A stretch of 64,000 bases of DNA, from assembly GCA_935421135.1 (NCBI GenBank), contig OW285197.1, positions 4,707,350-4,771,349 on the forward strand, read 5' to 3'. The notes beneath the pieces were generated by a model. The model saw nothing but the letters and a program-made list of their open reading frames with translations, was not told the origin of the DNA and made no database searches. Position numbers and translations under genes: made by a program. Of this stretch, positions 50,711 to 63,156 are shown in pieces; positions within the stretch are counted from its first letter, which is position 1; each line of letters begins with the position of its first letter. Source of the stretch: Bugulina stolonifera (Eukaryota > Bryozoa > Gymnolaemata > Cheilostomatida > Bugulidae).

Positions 50711-52487
50711 ATGTACCTACAAGATCAGATGATGAGGAAACGGCATAATATGTCTACAGTAAGTACATAATATCATTTATCAACAATAACATGATATTTT
50801 CATTGTGAGTAATCCTAATGAATAATGTTATCGTTTAAACCTTCATTATAATGAAACTTTACTCAAGATGACTCATTTAACTTAGGGCGGTGAATTCCCT
50901 CATATCAGATATCCAGTTAAATATTATTTACCATATTCCCTGTCTTGTTTCATGTAGCTTAGTAATTTTATTGGTGAATTTAATGTTGTTGTTATTTAAG
51001 AAGATGCTAGGTTGTGTTTTTGGCCGTGTGGCAATGCAGTATTATTGAGAGGCTTACCTACATCTAGGCCTACTCAGATTATTGATTTCTCATTTATTCG
51101 ATAAAAATCAAATTGTCATGATGAAATCATTTGTTTGTTTAGTGTTTGCTGATTGCCGTAGTGATGGTATCGATGTTTCCATCTGAAGCTAGTGGAGAGA
51201 GGTGAGTGTCTGCTAATGACTACTTACAAATGTGGTATAAATGATTATGAAATACTTTAATACTTGAGTCAGAGGTGGAACTCCGGTTGTCTGCTACATC
51301 TGCATGACTGTACTGTACACTAACATTCACAATGTATTTGCATTTGATTCCCTCTCATAACATTGTTCTTCATAATTATGCTGCACTGGATACAGAGAGA
51401 TTACTAAAATTATTTCACTCCAGATATAAAGTTTTGTTTAGTCATTTTGTCAATGATGGTTATTGTTTTCCACCTAGCTAACATCCAAACTATCATGACT
51501 AGCTCTAAACATATTCATGAATCAGGTTATCACGCTCTTCTCTCGTTTTGGACACATGTGCAAATGGAATGTATTGGTACATTGTACATTTATGTTGATT
51601 TATTTTTTAGTTATACATTCAACAATGCAGTACGATTCCACAACTTGCCTGGTGAACTAGTTTATCATATGGAAGAAGACATTACCAAGACTGATGGTAG
51701 TATTCTGTATAGTACAGTTGATGGCCTGTATTCCACCAATGGTAACTCAACTTCCATCATTCTGAATGTCAACCAAGGTTCTGTAACCGGATTCACACAA
51801 ATCAATTCTACCCACATCGCTCTGGTAGAATCTGACAGACACTGTCTACACATCACAAGTAGAGACAGCGTTGATCTACAGCCATTGGCAGGTACTTGCA
51901 ATTCCTCTGGTAACACAGATGGTCCTGTAGGCACTGGTCTGTTCGATCACCCGTATAAAGTTATTCATGATATTAGAAATCCAGGAAAGCTATTGGTTAT
52001 TGATGTAAGTAACGACGCTTTGAGATCTGTAGACATCCAGACGGGAGAGTTAAATACAATCATCAGCGTCGCTAACCTCGAAGATCCAACTGGTGTGATC
52101 TGGGTAGATAACAGCCTTATTGTATGCAGCACACATTTCCTTTCTGAAATCAGCTGGGGTGCTAACGGGGACCCATCAAGCCGCCTTATTACTGGTGCCA
52201 GTGGAATTGCTGGTATTGGTAGCGCTGATGGTGATTTCAGTATGGCCAGATTCCACTATCCATGGGCAATGGCAAAATTGGAGGGGAACCGATGCCTTTT
52301 GGCTGAATTCGGCGGTAGCAGGCTTCGCCTGGTTGACATGGCCAATAACACAGTTGGCCCCGTCTGCTTCAATGGTGAAACTTCATGCACTACAGGAAGT
52401 CAGTTACCATCTGCTCCATTGTCCATTCTCAAAGTTGGAACTGTGACCTATGTTGGAATGTTTGGTTTAATCTACAAGTTTGATTAA
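50711..52487 (+). CDS. Secreted NHL/six-bladed beta-propeller-like protein, three exons
   Basis: Exons 50711..50758, 51143..51201, 51611..52487; GT-AG junctions (ACA|GTAAGT, GAGAG|GTGAGT, TTTTTTAG|TTA) join in frame to about 327 residues. Exons 1-2 form a signal peptide: basic start (MRKRHN), hydrophobic core (LLIAVVMVSMF), cleavage near SEASGE. Exon 3 has repeated blade-like units: GLFDHPYKVIHD, KLLVIDVSNDALRSVD, DPTGVIWVDNSLIVC, CLLAEFGGSRLRLVD. These match NHL-type repeats. Several N-glycosylation sites (NST, NNT, NSS). An AATAAA lies at 52609-52614. The first ATG could also be the one at 50732. Partner unknown; a soluble or matrix recognition role is a guess. Confidence 0.72.
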
Positions 52488-52614
52488 GTTGCTTCGACAA
52501 ATAGATCCAACTTTGGTTAAACTTTTAAACTTGTTTATCTTGATGGTTACTGTGACAGAGTGCAGTACCTTCAATACTTTTCCTTTGCTGTATGATTTTG
52601 CCAACAATAATAAA

Positions 52615-53965
52615 GTCACCTACAACATGCATTGTACAACCACATTCTGTACACTGTATTATCATTTCTACTTATTGTCAATAATAAAAACTAAACTAAA
52701 ACTAAATTGTAATGTTACATAATATATTGTACATATATTTACACTGCACTTTAATTTGATGTGATAATATATTGATATGTACTTATATATTCACAGGTGA
52801 GCAATTTCGCCAGTCAGTTTACCTGAATGCTAACTTGTTAAGTCATTAGCAATATATTAATGCAAGTATTTGTTTAGGCAGTTAATATATAGTCGATATG
52901 TATTTACAACTCTGGGCAGATCTTGCTTTGGATTTTTTTGTTATGACCTCTTACATTCAGTCTTTGGGGACATCTTAAAAGCTTCAAGCAATACTAGTAA
53001 ATCGTTGAGGTCTGTGGACTTAGTAAAATTGCAATGCGCACTCTCTTAGAGACTGAATAAGAACTGTGCATCCAAACCTAGACCCTTCAGTATGACCCCC
53101 ACCCGACACATTGATGGTAGAACTCGAGCTATAGACTTATGCAACAGAACACAACTTCTCATTGAATCTATATAATGCTGGCGAAGCGAGCAAACATTGC
53201 AGTGAGACTTGTGTTGCAGATCAAGCATGAAGTGCTTGTGAATAGAAAAAATAGGACAAATAGAACAATGGCCTTTTAGAACTTTTTTATGCTGGCTATT
53301 TGCAAGGAAAGCCTTATCCAAGCTCTTTCTTATTTGTAAAACAAATTGTATTCCATAAGGTAAACTAGCATGATTGTGCAGGTGTCTCTGCAGGTGTTTA
53401 AAAACAGGTCGGATAGTACTTGTATTAGACAGCAGGGCACGTATGTTGTGTGAAGTTACCCTCCCTTGATTTTTGCCTCTTATATTGTGTTACTCACATT
53501 ATTTGGCGTCAACTATCTAACTCTACTTTGCAGTAAGTAGTAGCCGATTCATTAATATTTTTAGATCAATTCAAGCATGAAGAAGCGCTGTTACTTTACA
53601 ATACATTATTTACCAGTTATTTGCTACTCTCGTATGTATGTACATGTACAATGTATATATACAGTAAGATACTAATAGAAATACTACAAGAGTTAACTAT
53701 GAAACAACCCGTATCAATCTACATGTACATGTATTTACGAGACAGTAAAGTAATAAACAGTGACTTGCTGCCATTACTACAAATCCATAAGTGGAGTATA
53801 CATAACTTTTCCGTTGAAAATATTGTCAGTTGTTAAGGGAGTTTTTATTTCAATTTAGGGTTCATTTCATTGGCTAACTAAGAAAGACACTATGTATTCA
53901 ATAATGTAATAGGAAGTTGGTCTATATACACAATATATCTGGGTAGGGCTATAATATTGCCTTGT
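52615..53965. other. Host intergenic DNA
   Basis: A 91-codon minus-strand ORF at 53046-53321 has scattered Cys/His but no clear family; not called. Otherwise nothing. Confidence 0.5.
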
Positions 53966-53967
53966 GT

Positions 53968-54200
53968 TGTTGGAAAAGAGGATAACTTCTTGGGGTATAA
54001 TATACATGTATGTAGACAACTTTGTGATGTATAACATTGTCTTTTGCTTGTTTGGAGAGAAGATAACTTCTTGATGTACAACATTGTCTTTTACTTGTTT
54101 AGAGAGAAGATAACTTCTTGATGTATAATATGTATTGTCTGTTCTTGTTTGAAGAGAAGATAACTTCTTGATGTATAACATTGCCTTTGGTTGTTTCTTA
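53968..54200. repeat. Minisatellite, about 50-60-bp units, four to five copies
   Basis: GAGAAGATAACTTCTTGATG recurs near 54057, 54105 and 54158, and a degenerate copy near 53978, with TATAACATTGTCTTTT-type spacers. Minus-strand ORFs over it (53867-54244) are artefacts. Confidence 0.8.
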
Positions 54201-54411
54201 CAGTTGCATAAAGACGTATACATTGTACAAGTATATATTCTCATAATTCCAAAGCTGATATTAACAGTTTTACTGTTACACGTAGGTCTGCATAGACATA
54301 GTGGTTAGGCTCATGAATACATACAGACTATATTACCATATAATATGATGTAAATTAGCTGTTATAATTCAGCATGTGACTGCAAACATTGCATACTGGT
54401 ATATCAATAGG

Positions 54412-54520
54412 CATATTCGGATATTGCACGTGCAAGCTTTATAAATAGCAATGTGCAGCAATAGCAATCTATTTAATCCAATAATATGACGCTAGCTATA
54501 ATGGCTGGGTTAGGCCGTCT
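54412..54520 (+). repeat. Single arm of a MITE related to 57851-58168
   Basis: Shares GCACGTGCAAGCTTTATAAATAG-like sequence, AGCAATAGCAATCTATTTAAT and ACGCTAGCTA with the left arm of the inverted-repeat element at 57851. No second arm is seen here. Confidence 0.6.
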
Positions 54521-55377
54521 GGTAATAATATTTATTGTAAACAAGGGGATTTCCCTAATGTGCATTACTCTTAAGTGATCGTTCAAGACAATGATTGTAA
54601 AGTTCTTATCCGCTTGATACATTAAGTCTTGCTAGTAGTTGTAGGTGACTAGTTATCGAAGAGATAGTCAGTGCAGGCTGGTTTCATAGGTAGGATTTTT
54701 AGCAATAATGTGGTGGAATGAGCGTTATTGACTGCATTGACACTCCCAGACTGGCCGAGCCAACAAAATAACAAAATACTATTCAGTTCTGTTGCCACAG
54801 ATAGTGATCTAGTTACCAATGCATATGTATTATAATAATAGGCAAACATTTATTCAAACATTAATATATTGCTGAATGAGTTGTAGAACAATTGATGGAT
54901 TCAACGACCCATCCCTATTTTTTTTTAATTGGGAAGTTAAAATAAAGGTCAGAACACCGTACACAGCACTGGCAGTTTTAAAACAATATAGAGGAGGTGA
55001 AGGCGCAAAACTTGACTGAAATATTGTTAGTCGCGAACCAGGATCACGCTAAAGAAATACGCTTCAGGTGAGCGGTGTTGTAAATTTGAGAATTTAAAAA
55101 ACAAGATTAAATTAAATGAGAGACATACGTTGATGAATTTAATGTAATAATAATAAGAAGGAATGTGTGTTACTTATACACGCTACATGCTATTTGGTGA
55201 TTATAGATGATGTACATGTGGGTGCAGGTGAGTGTTAGTGGCAAATGGTGTAGAAACACAGCCATATGACTGGAATTGAGTGAATATCGATAGGTATAGA
55301 TGGTTGTGTTACATGCATATTTCAATGTTCAGCTATGATAAATTTTTAGCTGTATTATCATATCATTTACCAGTGCA
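54521..55377. other. Host intergenic DNA
   Basis: Nothing supported. Confidence 0.5.
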
Positions 55378-55668
55378 TAAAGGAGCAGTCGCAGCCTAGT
55401 GGTTAGAATATTAAACTTTCATGCTGAAAGTTTCAGGTTCGAATCCCGGTCACAGTGGTGTTAGGATGAGTGACACAACTGCTCCTGTTCCTCATATAAA
55501 AATCTTGCAGCTATGCAGGCCGGCGCGACTTCAAGGCAACTCCTTTATTCCTGCCAAAAAAGCCATGTCATTAGGGCCCTTCTCACAGGGACTTGTCCAG
55601 CACTGGCAGTGCTTGCAAAGCACGCTGCAGATGGTTGGTCATGGCGAGGGGTATAAGCCAGTGAGTTT
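55378..55668 (+). repeat. tRNA-derived SINE, family B, copy 2
   Basis: Well-preserved head: TAGTGGTTAGAATA (A box) and GGTTCGAATCCCGGTCAC (B box). The body shares CTTCAAGGCAACTC, CTTCTCACAGGGA and GGTATAAG blocks with copy 1. The intact B box makes this the younger copy. Confidence 0.85.
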
Positions 55669-56954
55669 TAGTGTATAAGAATCAATTTTATTGCATGAGT
55701 GCAATTATAAGAGAATATGAATGTTTGGTATCATCAAAATGACCGTTCTATTCTTAAAGTTTCGCCAGCATTGCTTGGAGCATAACAATCACCTTCTGTT
55801 CATAAACCGGTGTAGACAATTGCATTTTCACAACATTAGTGATGTGGTTATTAATATAGCTGTAAAATATTAGAGAGAATAGAATAATGAAGTAATCGTA
55901 TTATTGTTTCATGAAGACCAAAACCTAGAGCATAATCAGTATATTGTGGATCTGCTCATTGCAGTCCTCCCATTAACACTGACTCTATGGTGCAATCAAT
56001 TGCTGGCGTCTAACAAGGTACAGAAATACGGGAGGACCCAATGCAGGCAAGTGGTCTCGACAGACTGCAACGTCGTCTCCGCTGTTTGTAAGGGTCTCGG
56101 TTAGACGGCCGCAGAGGTTTGCAATCTGACCATGGACCCCACTCTTGCCAGTCACCTTCTAAAAACATTAATCTGCTGTATGAAGGTTAGAAGAAACAAC
56201 AGTGTTTACCGGCAAGGAATTTGACCAACTACTGACAATTGAATTTATTAAATAGTATATACATGCAGATATTGGTGGCAAGATAATTTTGTTATGTGTG
56301 ATGTCATAGAACTCAGGGTTTGTCTGGATATCTCTGTATGTATTGGTTCATATGAATATTATTTATAGCTGCCGACAGAAATCTGATAGACCACCATTGA
56401 TGGTGGGCATGTCAGAATAACAACTACGTACATTGTAAACAATGTACAAACTTTGACTATTAAATTATTTAATCATCATCATCAGCATGTGTTTTCATTT
56501 AAGTTGAAAGCTCTGGACAAACTTAACATTCATGTATTTATGGTACAGTCATGTACACAATGTACACAGTCATAATTACAATGTATATTTAAATATAATA
56601 TAAAAATTGACACAGTAGCAAAATAATAATATTAACAATGCGTATGTTAACTCTAATCCAACAACCCATACAATGTACGTGTACATATGTATATACATGT
56701 ACATACATGTAGTTACCTGTGAGAACTTACATTGGACAGCGCTGCATAAATGTGACACAAGCGTTCATTTTATTGTACATAGACATATTATTTACTATAG
56801 GCTCTCAAAGGTAGCAGTTCTCTGGCTATTATAGCTAATTATTAGCCTAGTCTGACTTTGTATGTCTATGACTATTCGAGAACGTACTTAACACTTAATT
56901 ACATGCACTGCAAGTCCCAAGAATGTGTATCTACATCACAAATATGTTTATGTA
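55669..56954. other. Host intergenic DNA
   Basis: No gene or clear repeat beyond short tacatg runs (56670-56715). Confidence 0.5.
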
Positions 56955-56956
56955 TA

Positions 56957-57714
56957 CAGTCATGGCCAAAAGCCTTAGTACCCCTCATTGTTACCCTAGC
57001 TGTCTGTATTGGGAACCTGTACTGGTTCATCTAGAAAGGCGTTGTTAACCAACTGGTGTAACATTTATAATCTTTATTAGTGCCACACCGTAATTAATGT
57101 TGGCCTCTTGCTATTGTACATTAAAACATAGACACAGTTTACTTTTTCTCAACCACATTGACTGAAACACAGTACTTTATTGCTTAAAACTAGCTTTCCC
57201 AGATACATGCTGGGCCAAGCACAGCTAGCCAGCTGGTCAGGCTATATAGCCTGACACACTGTCAAATATGAATTGGAGGTATATGTATTTCAACAAGGAT
57301 GTCGGATGTTGGATGATTGTCGGTTTCTGTCTCTACCAAGTTTTATAATAACAGCAAACAATATGATTAAGCAAATAATTAATTTAAACAGTTGATAAAA
57401 TACTTAGCAAGACTTAACAGGTTTGCGGTGGCACAGTATAATACATGTAAATGCTGTCTGTAGGTTGGGTTGTATTCACAAAAAAGTTGAAGCGTGACTA
57501 CCCCGCTTGCAGTGGTCATTTAGTGTTCCCTCTTTCTAATACTATAATCATCATGGTGTGTCTAGTATTTGAAATGTAGAAATATTATTTTAGGTTATCA
57601 AGGTTCACATCATCCAAAGATCTGTTGAAAATGCATCACACCTATATTTAATAGCTAGGGTAAAAATGGGGGGAGGGGTGCTAAGACTTTGAGGCATGAG
57701 TGAAAATTTTCCTG
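56957..57714. mobile_element. Non-autonomous Tc1/mariner-like element
   Basis: The left end CAGTCATGGCCAAAAGCC continues to TTAGTACCCCT. Reversed, the right end reads CAGG, a gap, then CTCATGCCTCAAAGTCTTAG and CACCCCT. TA dinucleotides flank both sides (56955-56956, 57715-57716). The CAGTCATGGCCAAAAG start is typical of Tc1-like elements. No transposase frame inside 758 bp. Confidence 0.5.
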
Positions 57715-57850
57715 TACAATGTAAGTGTTGGTCTACCCCTATTTACATTATCCCTACTTACTTACATCCAATAGCGTCCGCTAACCATTTCCCTGAAATA
57801 AAAATAGAAATGGATTGGACTTTGAATATACAACGTGAAATTCGTATTTG

Positions 57851-58168
57851 GATATCACACGTGCAAGCTTTGTAAATAGCAATCTGCAGCAATAACAATT
57901 TATTTTATTCAACAATATAACGCTAGCTAACACTAGGTTAGGCGTGCGTGGTAGTAATAGGCATATTTGAAAACTGTACTGGTTCATATAGGACTGCTTT
58001 AAATATCCAAATACAGCTTCAGCGTTCAGGCGTGACTAATGCTTGCCCTGAAAGGGAATCCCCTTTGGTAACAACACATATTATTACCATAGCTAGCACT
58101 ATATTTTTGAATAAAATGAACTATTATTGCCGCAGATTGCTATTCATAAGCTTGCACGGTGCAATGTC
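57851..58168. repeat. Inverted-repeat MITE with about 80-bp imperfect arms
   Basis: 57851-57930 and 58089-58168 are reverse complements with some mismatches (shared: GTGCAAGCTT, AATAGCAATCTGC, TTTATTCAA, GCTAGCTA), with about 158 bp between them. Part of the arm recurs at 54412. Confidence 0.7.
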
Positions 58169-58514
58169 TGTGCATGTACATGTATATAATTATGTGTTTA
58201 CAATATGATTGTATGCAAAACGGGTGTTCTCAGACTATTATACAATTCTACTATTTCGTGTAAGCAAACCCTTGATCATGCAATATGAACGAAGATAACA
58301 ATTCACATATTTTAGAATTTACCAAGAGGCTATTGATAGCCTGGTGTATGTTCAACAGTGTTTTGAGAGTGATAAATGTAATGCACAAATTATAATATCA
58401 TTAATATGAGAATGCCCACTTTGAACAGAATAATAATAGAAATGAAGCATACATGCCAAAATAACTATAGGTTACTAGTAATAAAGATGTGACAAAGAAA
58501 ACTATTAATTTACC

Positions 58515-58925
58515 TTGTACATGTATGAACACGGCGAATAAAATTGCCACGAATATAAGTCTCGTGGTGAAGGTCAAGGATGTTTATCGCTACAACATAT
58601 ATACAATATAAAGAGTTAGGCAAACGCATATTTAATAGAGTATACACATTAGGGACAAAGGCAAAAGGTAGGAAAAACTGTGAAGGATGCGAATAACTGA
58701 TATTGGATTTGGGTAAAAGTAACAGTGTAATAGTAGATGCAAGTATGACTTTATACCAACATTACTGTTATACAATATGATTATAATAATATGCCAGATA
58801 GTACATGTACTATACAGACTATATACATGTACATGTACATGGATATGGTAAGCCTTACCTCAATACCTACTTACACTAGTAGATGATGTGATTTAACATT
58901 GATGTCTTTGACTTATATATACCTC
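58515..58925 (-). pseudogene. Broken relative of the small secreted gene (unit 1; repeated at 61011-61421 and 63507-63917)
   Basis: On the minus strand, TATATATAAG near 58914, a non-coding exon ending GAG|GTAAGG, and then a signal-peptide-like RLIFVAILFAVFIHVQ before a GTAAAT donor (58515-58562) match the gene at 46278-46664. The start codon is ACG instead of ATG and the CAG acceptor is changed to CAC. No downstream exons are found, so it is dead. Confidence 0.6.
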
Positions 58926-60039
58926 CAAACCGGACATGAAGAACTTGCCAAAGATGTTATGATCATCAATAAATTGATAGAAATGATATTCATGTGAAAC
59001 CATTGAATGACAGCTAAGATTATGCATGACGTATATCCTGGTACATCAATCAAAAAGTCATTCAATATTGCATTAGTAGTATTAATTAATTGCCATGTGT
59101 ACCGCATACATGTATAACATGAGTAATGAGAACAAAATATTTTACAGCAGCTCTACGTCGTGGTTAATCTACGCAAAACAACCGGTTAAGAAATGAAATA
59201 AAAGTTGTTACATACGTAGAGTAAGGCTCACTAAATACAATAACGATCTCTAAGTGGAATTAAGCTCACAGAATAACCAGATCAAAGAAACAAAAAGTAT
59301 ACTGCTAAACACATGCATGTTATGAGCGCGTTATAGAGGAACAACTTTCCCAAAATGAACCTTAGAGAACGCAATTACATGATGGAGTGTCACTGCAACG
59401 CCACTACAGTAATTGCATGATGTACATTTTACAAGCATGTAGAAAAATATTTTGTAAAATAATTCGCTCAATTAAATGTCTTGCCAAAACACATTACTCA
59501 CAAGCATTTTGCCCATGGGAGACAATATAAAAAGTGATAATATTAATTCCATTGAAACAGAAGCTCCTTGCATAAAAGTAAGTGGTGTGAACTTGAAGAT
59601 TAATCACTTGTCAGTCATATAACAACCAAATCTCACAGTGGAGTGGTGGCCACTAATTTCATGTGGATTACCAATATTATAGACAATAAACTGCACATGT
59701 CATATTGTAGCAATGTATTATAGCCAGTGACTATTTCATGCCTAAGAATATTGTGAGGTTCAATTGCATATATGAGTATAAAAATATCAGATTATGATGT
59801 TGGTCCAGTATTTGCTACTCTGCTATGCGCAAGTCATGTGGGTGACCATCATAAAATCATATACATGTAGCAGTGGTTTGTACAAAGCAGCAAGATAGTG
59901 AATATAATATGGCACAATAATTACTAAATGGAACAGTTGCTACAGTTAGGCAACATATTATTATAGAGGACAGCGAACCTATTAATACATCACAGATTGT
60001 TCTGAAAGATCCTGTACTACATTGTCAACTAATCACAAG

Positions 60040-60660
60040 CTGAGAAAGAATTATCCTACAATCATTAGTAGGAACAAGCAACTCCACGGCAGAGATAGAT
60101 AGCCTATCAGGCACCTGGATATTGCGGAGCCCAGGTTTATTAGAAATCCTGGACATATATTGGTTGGTGATATCGGTAACAGCGCTTTGATATCTGTAAA
60201 ATATAGAGACGTGGGAGATGACTAAAGTTATGGCAGGCATCAAGCTTAGTCAACCGGAAGGTATGGTTTGGGTAAATGATAGTCTCGTTCTGCTTAACAG
60301 CCACTCCCTCTCTGAAGTTAGCTGGAGACCTAATGGAACACCATCATACCAGGTGATTGCTCGTGACAGTAGACTATTTAGTACTGGTAGTCCCATTGGC
60401 AGTTTCAGCATGGCCCAGTTTGGATACATCTGGGCAATTGCTTGATCGGGAGAGAATCGCTACCTTTTATCTGAAATTAACCCTCCCAGGCTCCACAGAT
60501 TGTCAACATGGCCGTTGATACAATTGGTCCTGTTTGTTTTAATGGTGAAGCCTCATAGAATACATCACGTAAGCTTCACCGGACCCCACTTTCTGTTCTC
60601 TAAAGTGGACCTGTCACATATTATGTGAATACTATTGGCTCCATCTTGAAGCTTTGTTAA
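60040..60660 (+). pseudogene. NHL-protein pseudogene (unit 1)
   Basis: The frames read PEGMVWVNDSLVLLNSHSLS, then GSFSMAQFGYIWAIA-stop, and further on AVDTIGPVCFNGEAS-stop. They align with the C-terminal half of the protein at 51611-52487 (TGVIWVDNSLIVC, GDFSMARFHYPWAMA, NNTVGPVCFNGE). Frameshift and stops near 60225, 60443 and 60556 break it. No signal peptide exon is nearby. Confidence 0.75.
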
Positions 60661-60705
60661 ATTAACTATTTCAAACTTCATGGTAAAGTTATATATGATA
60701 TATTT

Positions 60706-60766
60706 TTAGCAAGGAGTTTATTTTTGAGCATGCATAGACTTGTTTCAAATCCATGAAAATACCAGT
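60706..60766 (-). repeat. Truncated SINE family A tail at the duplication junction
   Basis: AGCAAGGAGTTTATTTTTGA and GACTTGTTTCAAATCCATGA match the bodies at 29720-29790 and 29990-30050. The tRNA-like head is missing. The same fragment lies at 63202-63262. Confidence 0.65.
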
Positions 60767-62535
60767 CTTGATCATGCAATATGAACGAAGATAACAATTC
60801 ACATATTTTAGAATTTACCAAGAGGCTATTGATAGCCTGGTGTATGTTCAACAGTGTTTTGAGAGTGATAAATGTAATGCACAAATTATAATATCATTAA
60901 TATGAGAATGCCCACTTTGAACAGAATAATAATAGAAATGAAGCATACATGCCAAAATAACTATAGGTTACTAGTAATAAAGATGTGACAAAGAAAACTA
61001 TTAATTTACCTTGTACATGTATGAACACGGCGAATAAAATTGCCACGAATATAAGTCTCGTGGTGAAGGTCAAGGATGTTTATCGCTACAACATATATAC
61101 AATATAAAGAGTTAGGCAAACGCATATTTAATAGAGTATACACATTAGGGACAAAGGCAAAAGGTAGGAAAAACTGTGAAGGATGCGAATAACTGATATT
61201 GGATTTGGGTAAAAGTAACAGTGTAATAGTAGATGCAAGTATGACTTTATACCAACATTACTGTTATACAATATGATTATAATAATATGCCAGATAGTAC
61301 ATGTACTATACAGACTATATACATGTACATGTACATGGATATGGTAAGCCTTACCTCAATACCTACTTACACTAGTAGATGATGTGATTTAACATTGATG
61401 TCTTTGACTTATATATACCTCCAAACCGGACATGAAGAACTTGCCAAAGATGTTATGATCATCAATAAATTGATAGAAATGATATTCATGTGAAACCATT
61501 GAATGACAGCTAAGATTATGCATGACGTATATCCTGGTACATCAATCAAAAAGTCATTCAATATTGCATTAGTAGTATTAATTAATTGCCATGTGTACCG
61601 CATACATGTATAACATGAGTAATGAGAACAAAATATTTTACAGCAGCTCTACGTCGTGGTTAATCTACGCAAAACAACCGGTTAAGAAATGAAATAAAAG
61701 TTGTTACATACGTAGAGTAAGGCTCACTAAATACAATAACGATCTCTAAGTGGAATTAAGCTCACAGAATAACCAGATCAAAGAAACAAAAAGTATACTG
61801 CTAAACACATGCATGTTATGAGCGCGTTATAGAGGAACAACTTTCCCAAAATGAACCTTAGAGAACGCAATTACATGATGGAGTGTCACTGCAACGCCAC
61901 TACAGTAATTGCATGATGTACATTTTACAAGCATGTAGAAAAATATTTTGTAAAATAATTCGCTCAATTAAATGTCTTGCCAAAACACATTACTCACAAG
62001 CATTTTGCCCATGGGAGACAATATAAAAAGTGATAATATTAATTCCATTGAAACAGAAGCTCCTTGCATAAAAGTAAGTGGTGTGAACTTGAAGATTAAT
62101 CACTTGTCAGTCATATAACAACCAAATCTCACAGTGGAGTGGTGGCCACTAATTTCATGTGGATTACCAATATTATAGACAATAAACTGCACATGTCATA
62201 TTGTAGCAATGTATTATAGCCAGTGACTATTTCATGCCTAAGAATATTGTGAGGTTCAATTGCATATATGAGTATAAAAATATCAGATTATGATGTTGGT
62301 CCAGTATTTGCTACTCTGCTATGCGCAAGTCATGTGGGTGACCATCATAAAATCATATACATGTAGCAGTGGTTTGTACAAAGCAGCAAGATAGTGAATA
62401 TAATATGGCACAATAATTACTAAATGGAACAGTTGCTACAGTTAGGCAACATATTATTATAGAGGACAGCGAACCTATTAATACATCACAGATTGTTCTG
62501 AAAGATCCTGTACTACATTGTCAACTAATCACAAG

Positions 62536-63156
62536 CTGAGAAAGAATTATCCTACAATCATTAGTAGGAACAAGCAACTCCACGGCAGAGATAGATAGCC
62601 TATCAGGCACCTGGATATTGCGGAGCCCAGGTTTATTAGAAATCCTGGACATATATTGGTTGGTGATATCGGTAACAGCGCTTTGATATCTGTAAAATAT
62701 AGAGACGTGGGAGATGACTAAAGTTATGGCAGGCATCAAGCTTAGTCAACCGGAAGGTATGGTTTGGGTAAATGATAGTCTCGTTCTGCTTAACAGCCAC
62801 TCCCTCTCTGAAGTTAGCTGGAGACCTAATGGAACACCATCATACCAGGTGATTGCTCGTGACAGTAGACTATTTAGTACTGGTAGTCCCATTGGCAGTT
62901 TCAGCATGGCCCAGTTTGGATACATCTGGGCAATTGCTTGATCGGGAGAGAATCGCTACCTTTTATCTGAAATTAACCCTCCCAGGCTCCACAGATTGTC
63001 AACATGGCCGTTGATACAATTGGTCCTGTTTGTTTTAATGGTGAAGCCTCATAGAATACATCACGTAAGCTTCACCGGACCCCACTTTCTGTTCTCTAAA
63101 GTGGACCTGTCACATATTATGTGAATACTATTGGCTCCATCTTGAAGCTTTGTTAA
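62536..63156 (+). pseudogene. NHL-protein pseudogene (unit 2)
   Basis: Same broken frames as at 60040-60660, shifted by 2,496 bp, with the same stops. The lesions therefore predate the duplication. Confidence 0.75.

Noticed and set aside
53046..53321. 91-codon ORF with several Cys and His
   Set aside because: The spacing does not match a known zinc finger or secreted Cys motif; no start context, splice context or homologue recognised.
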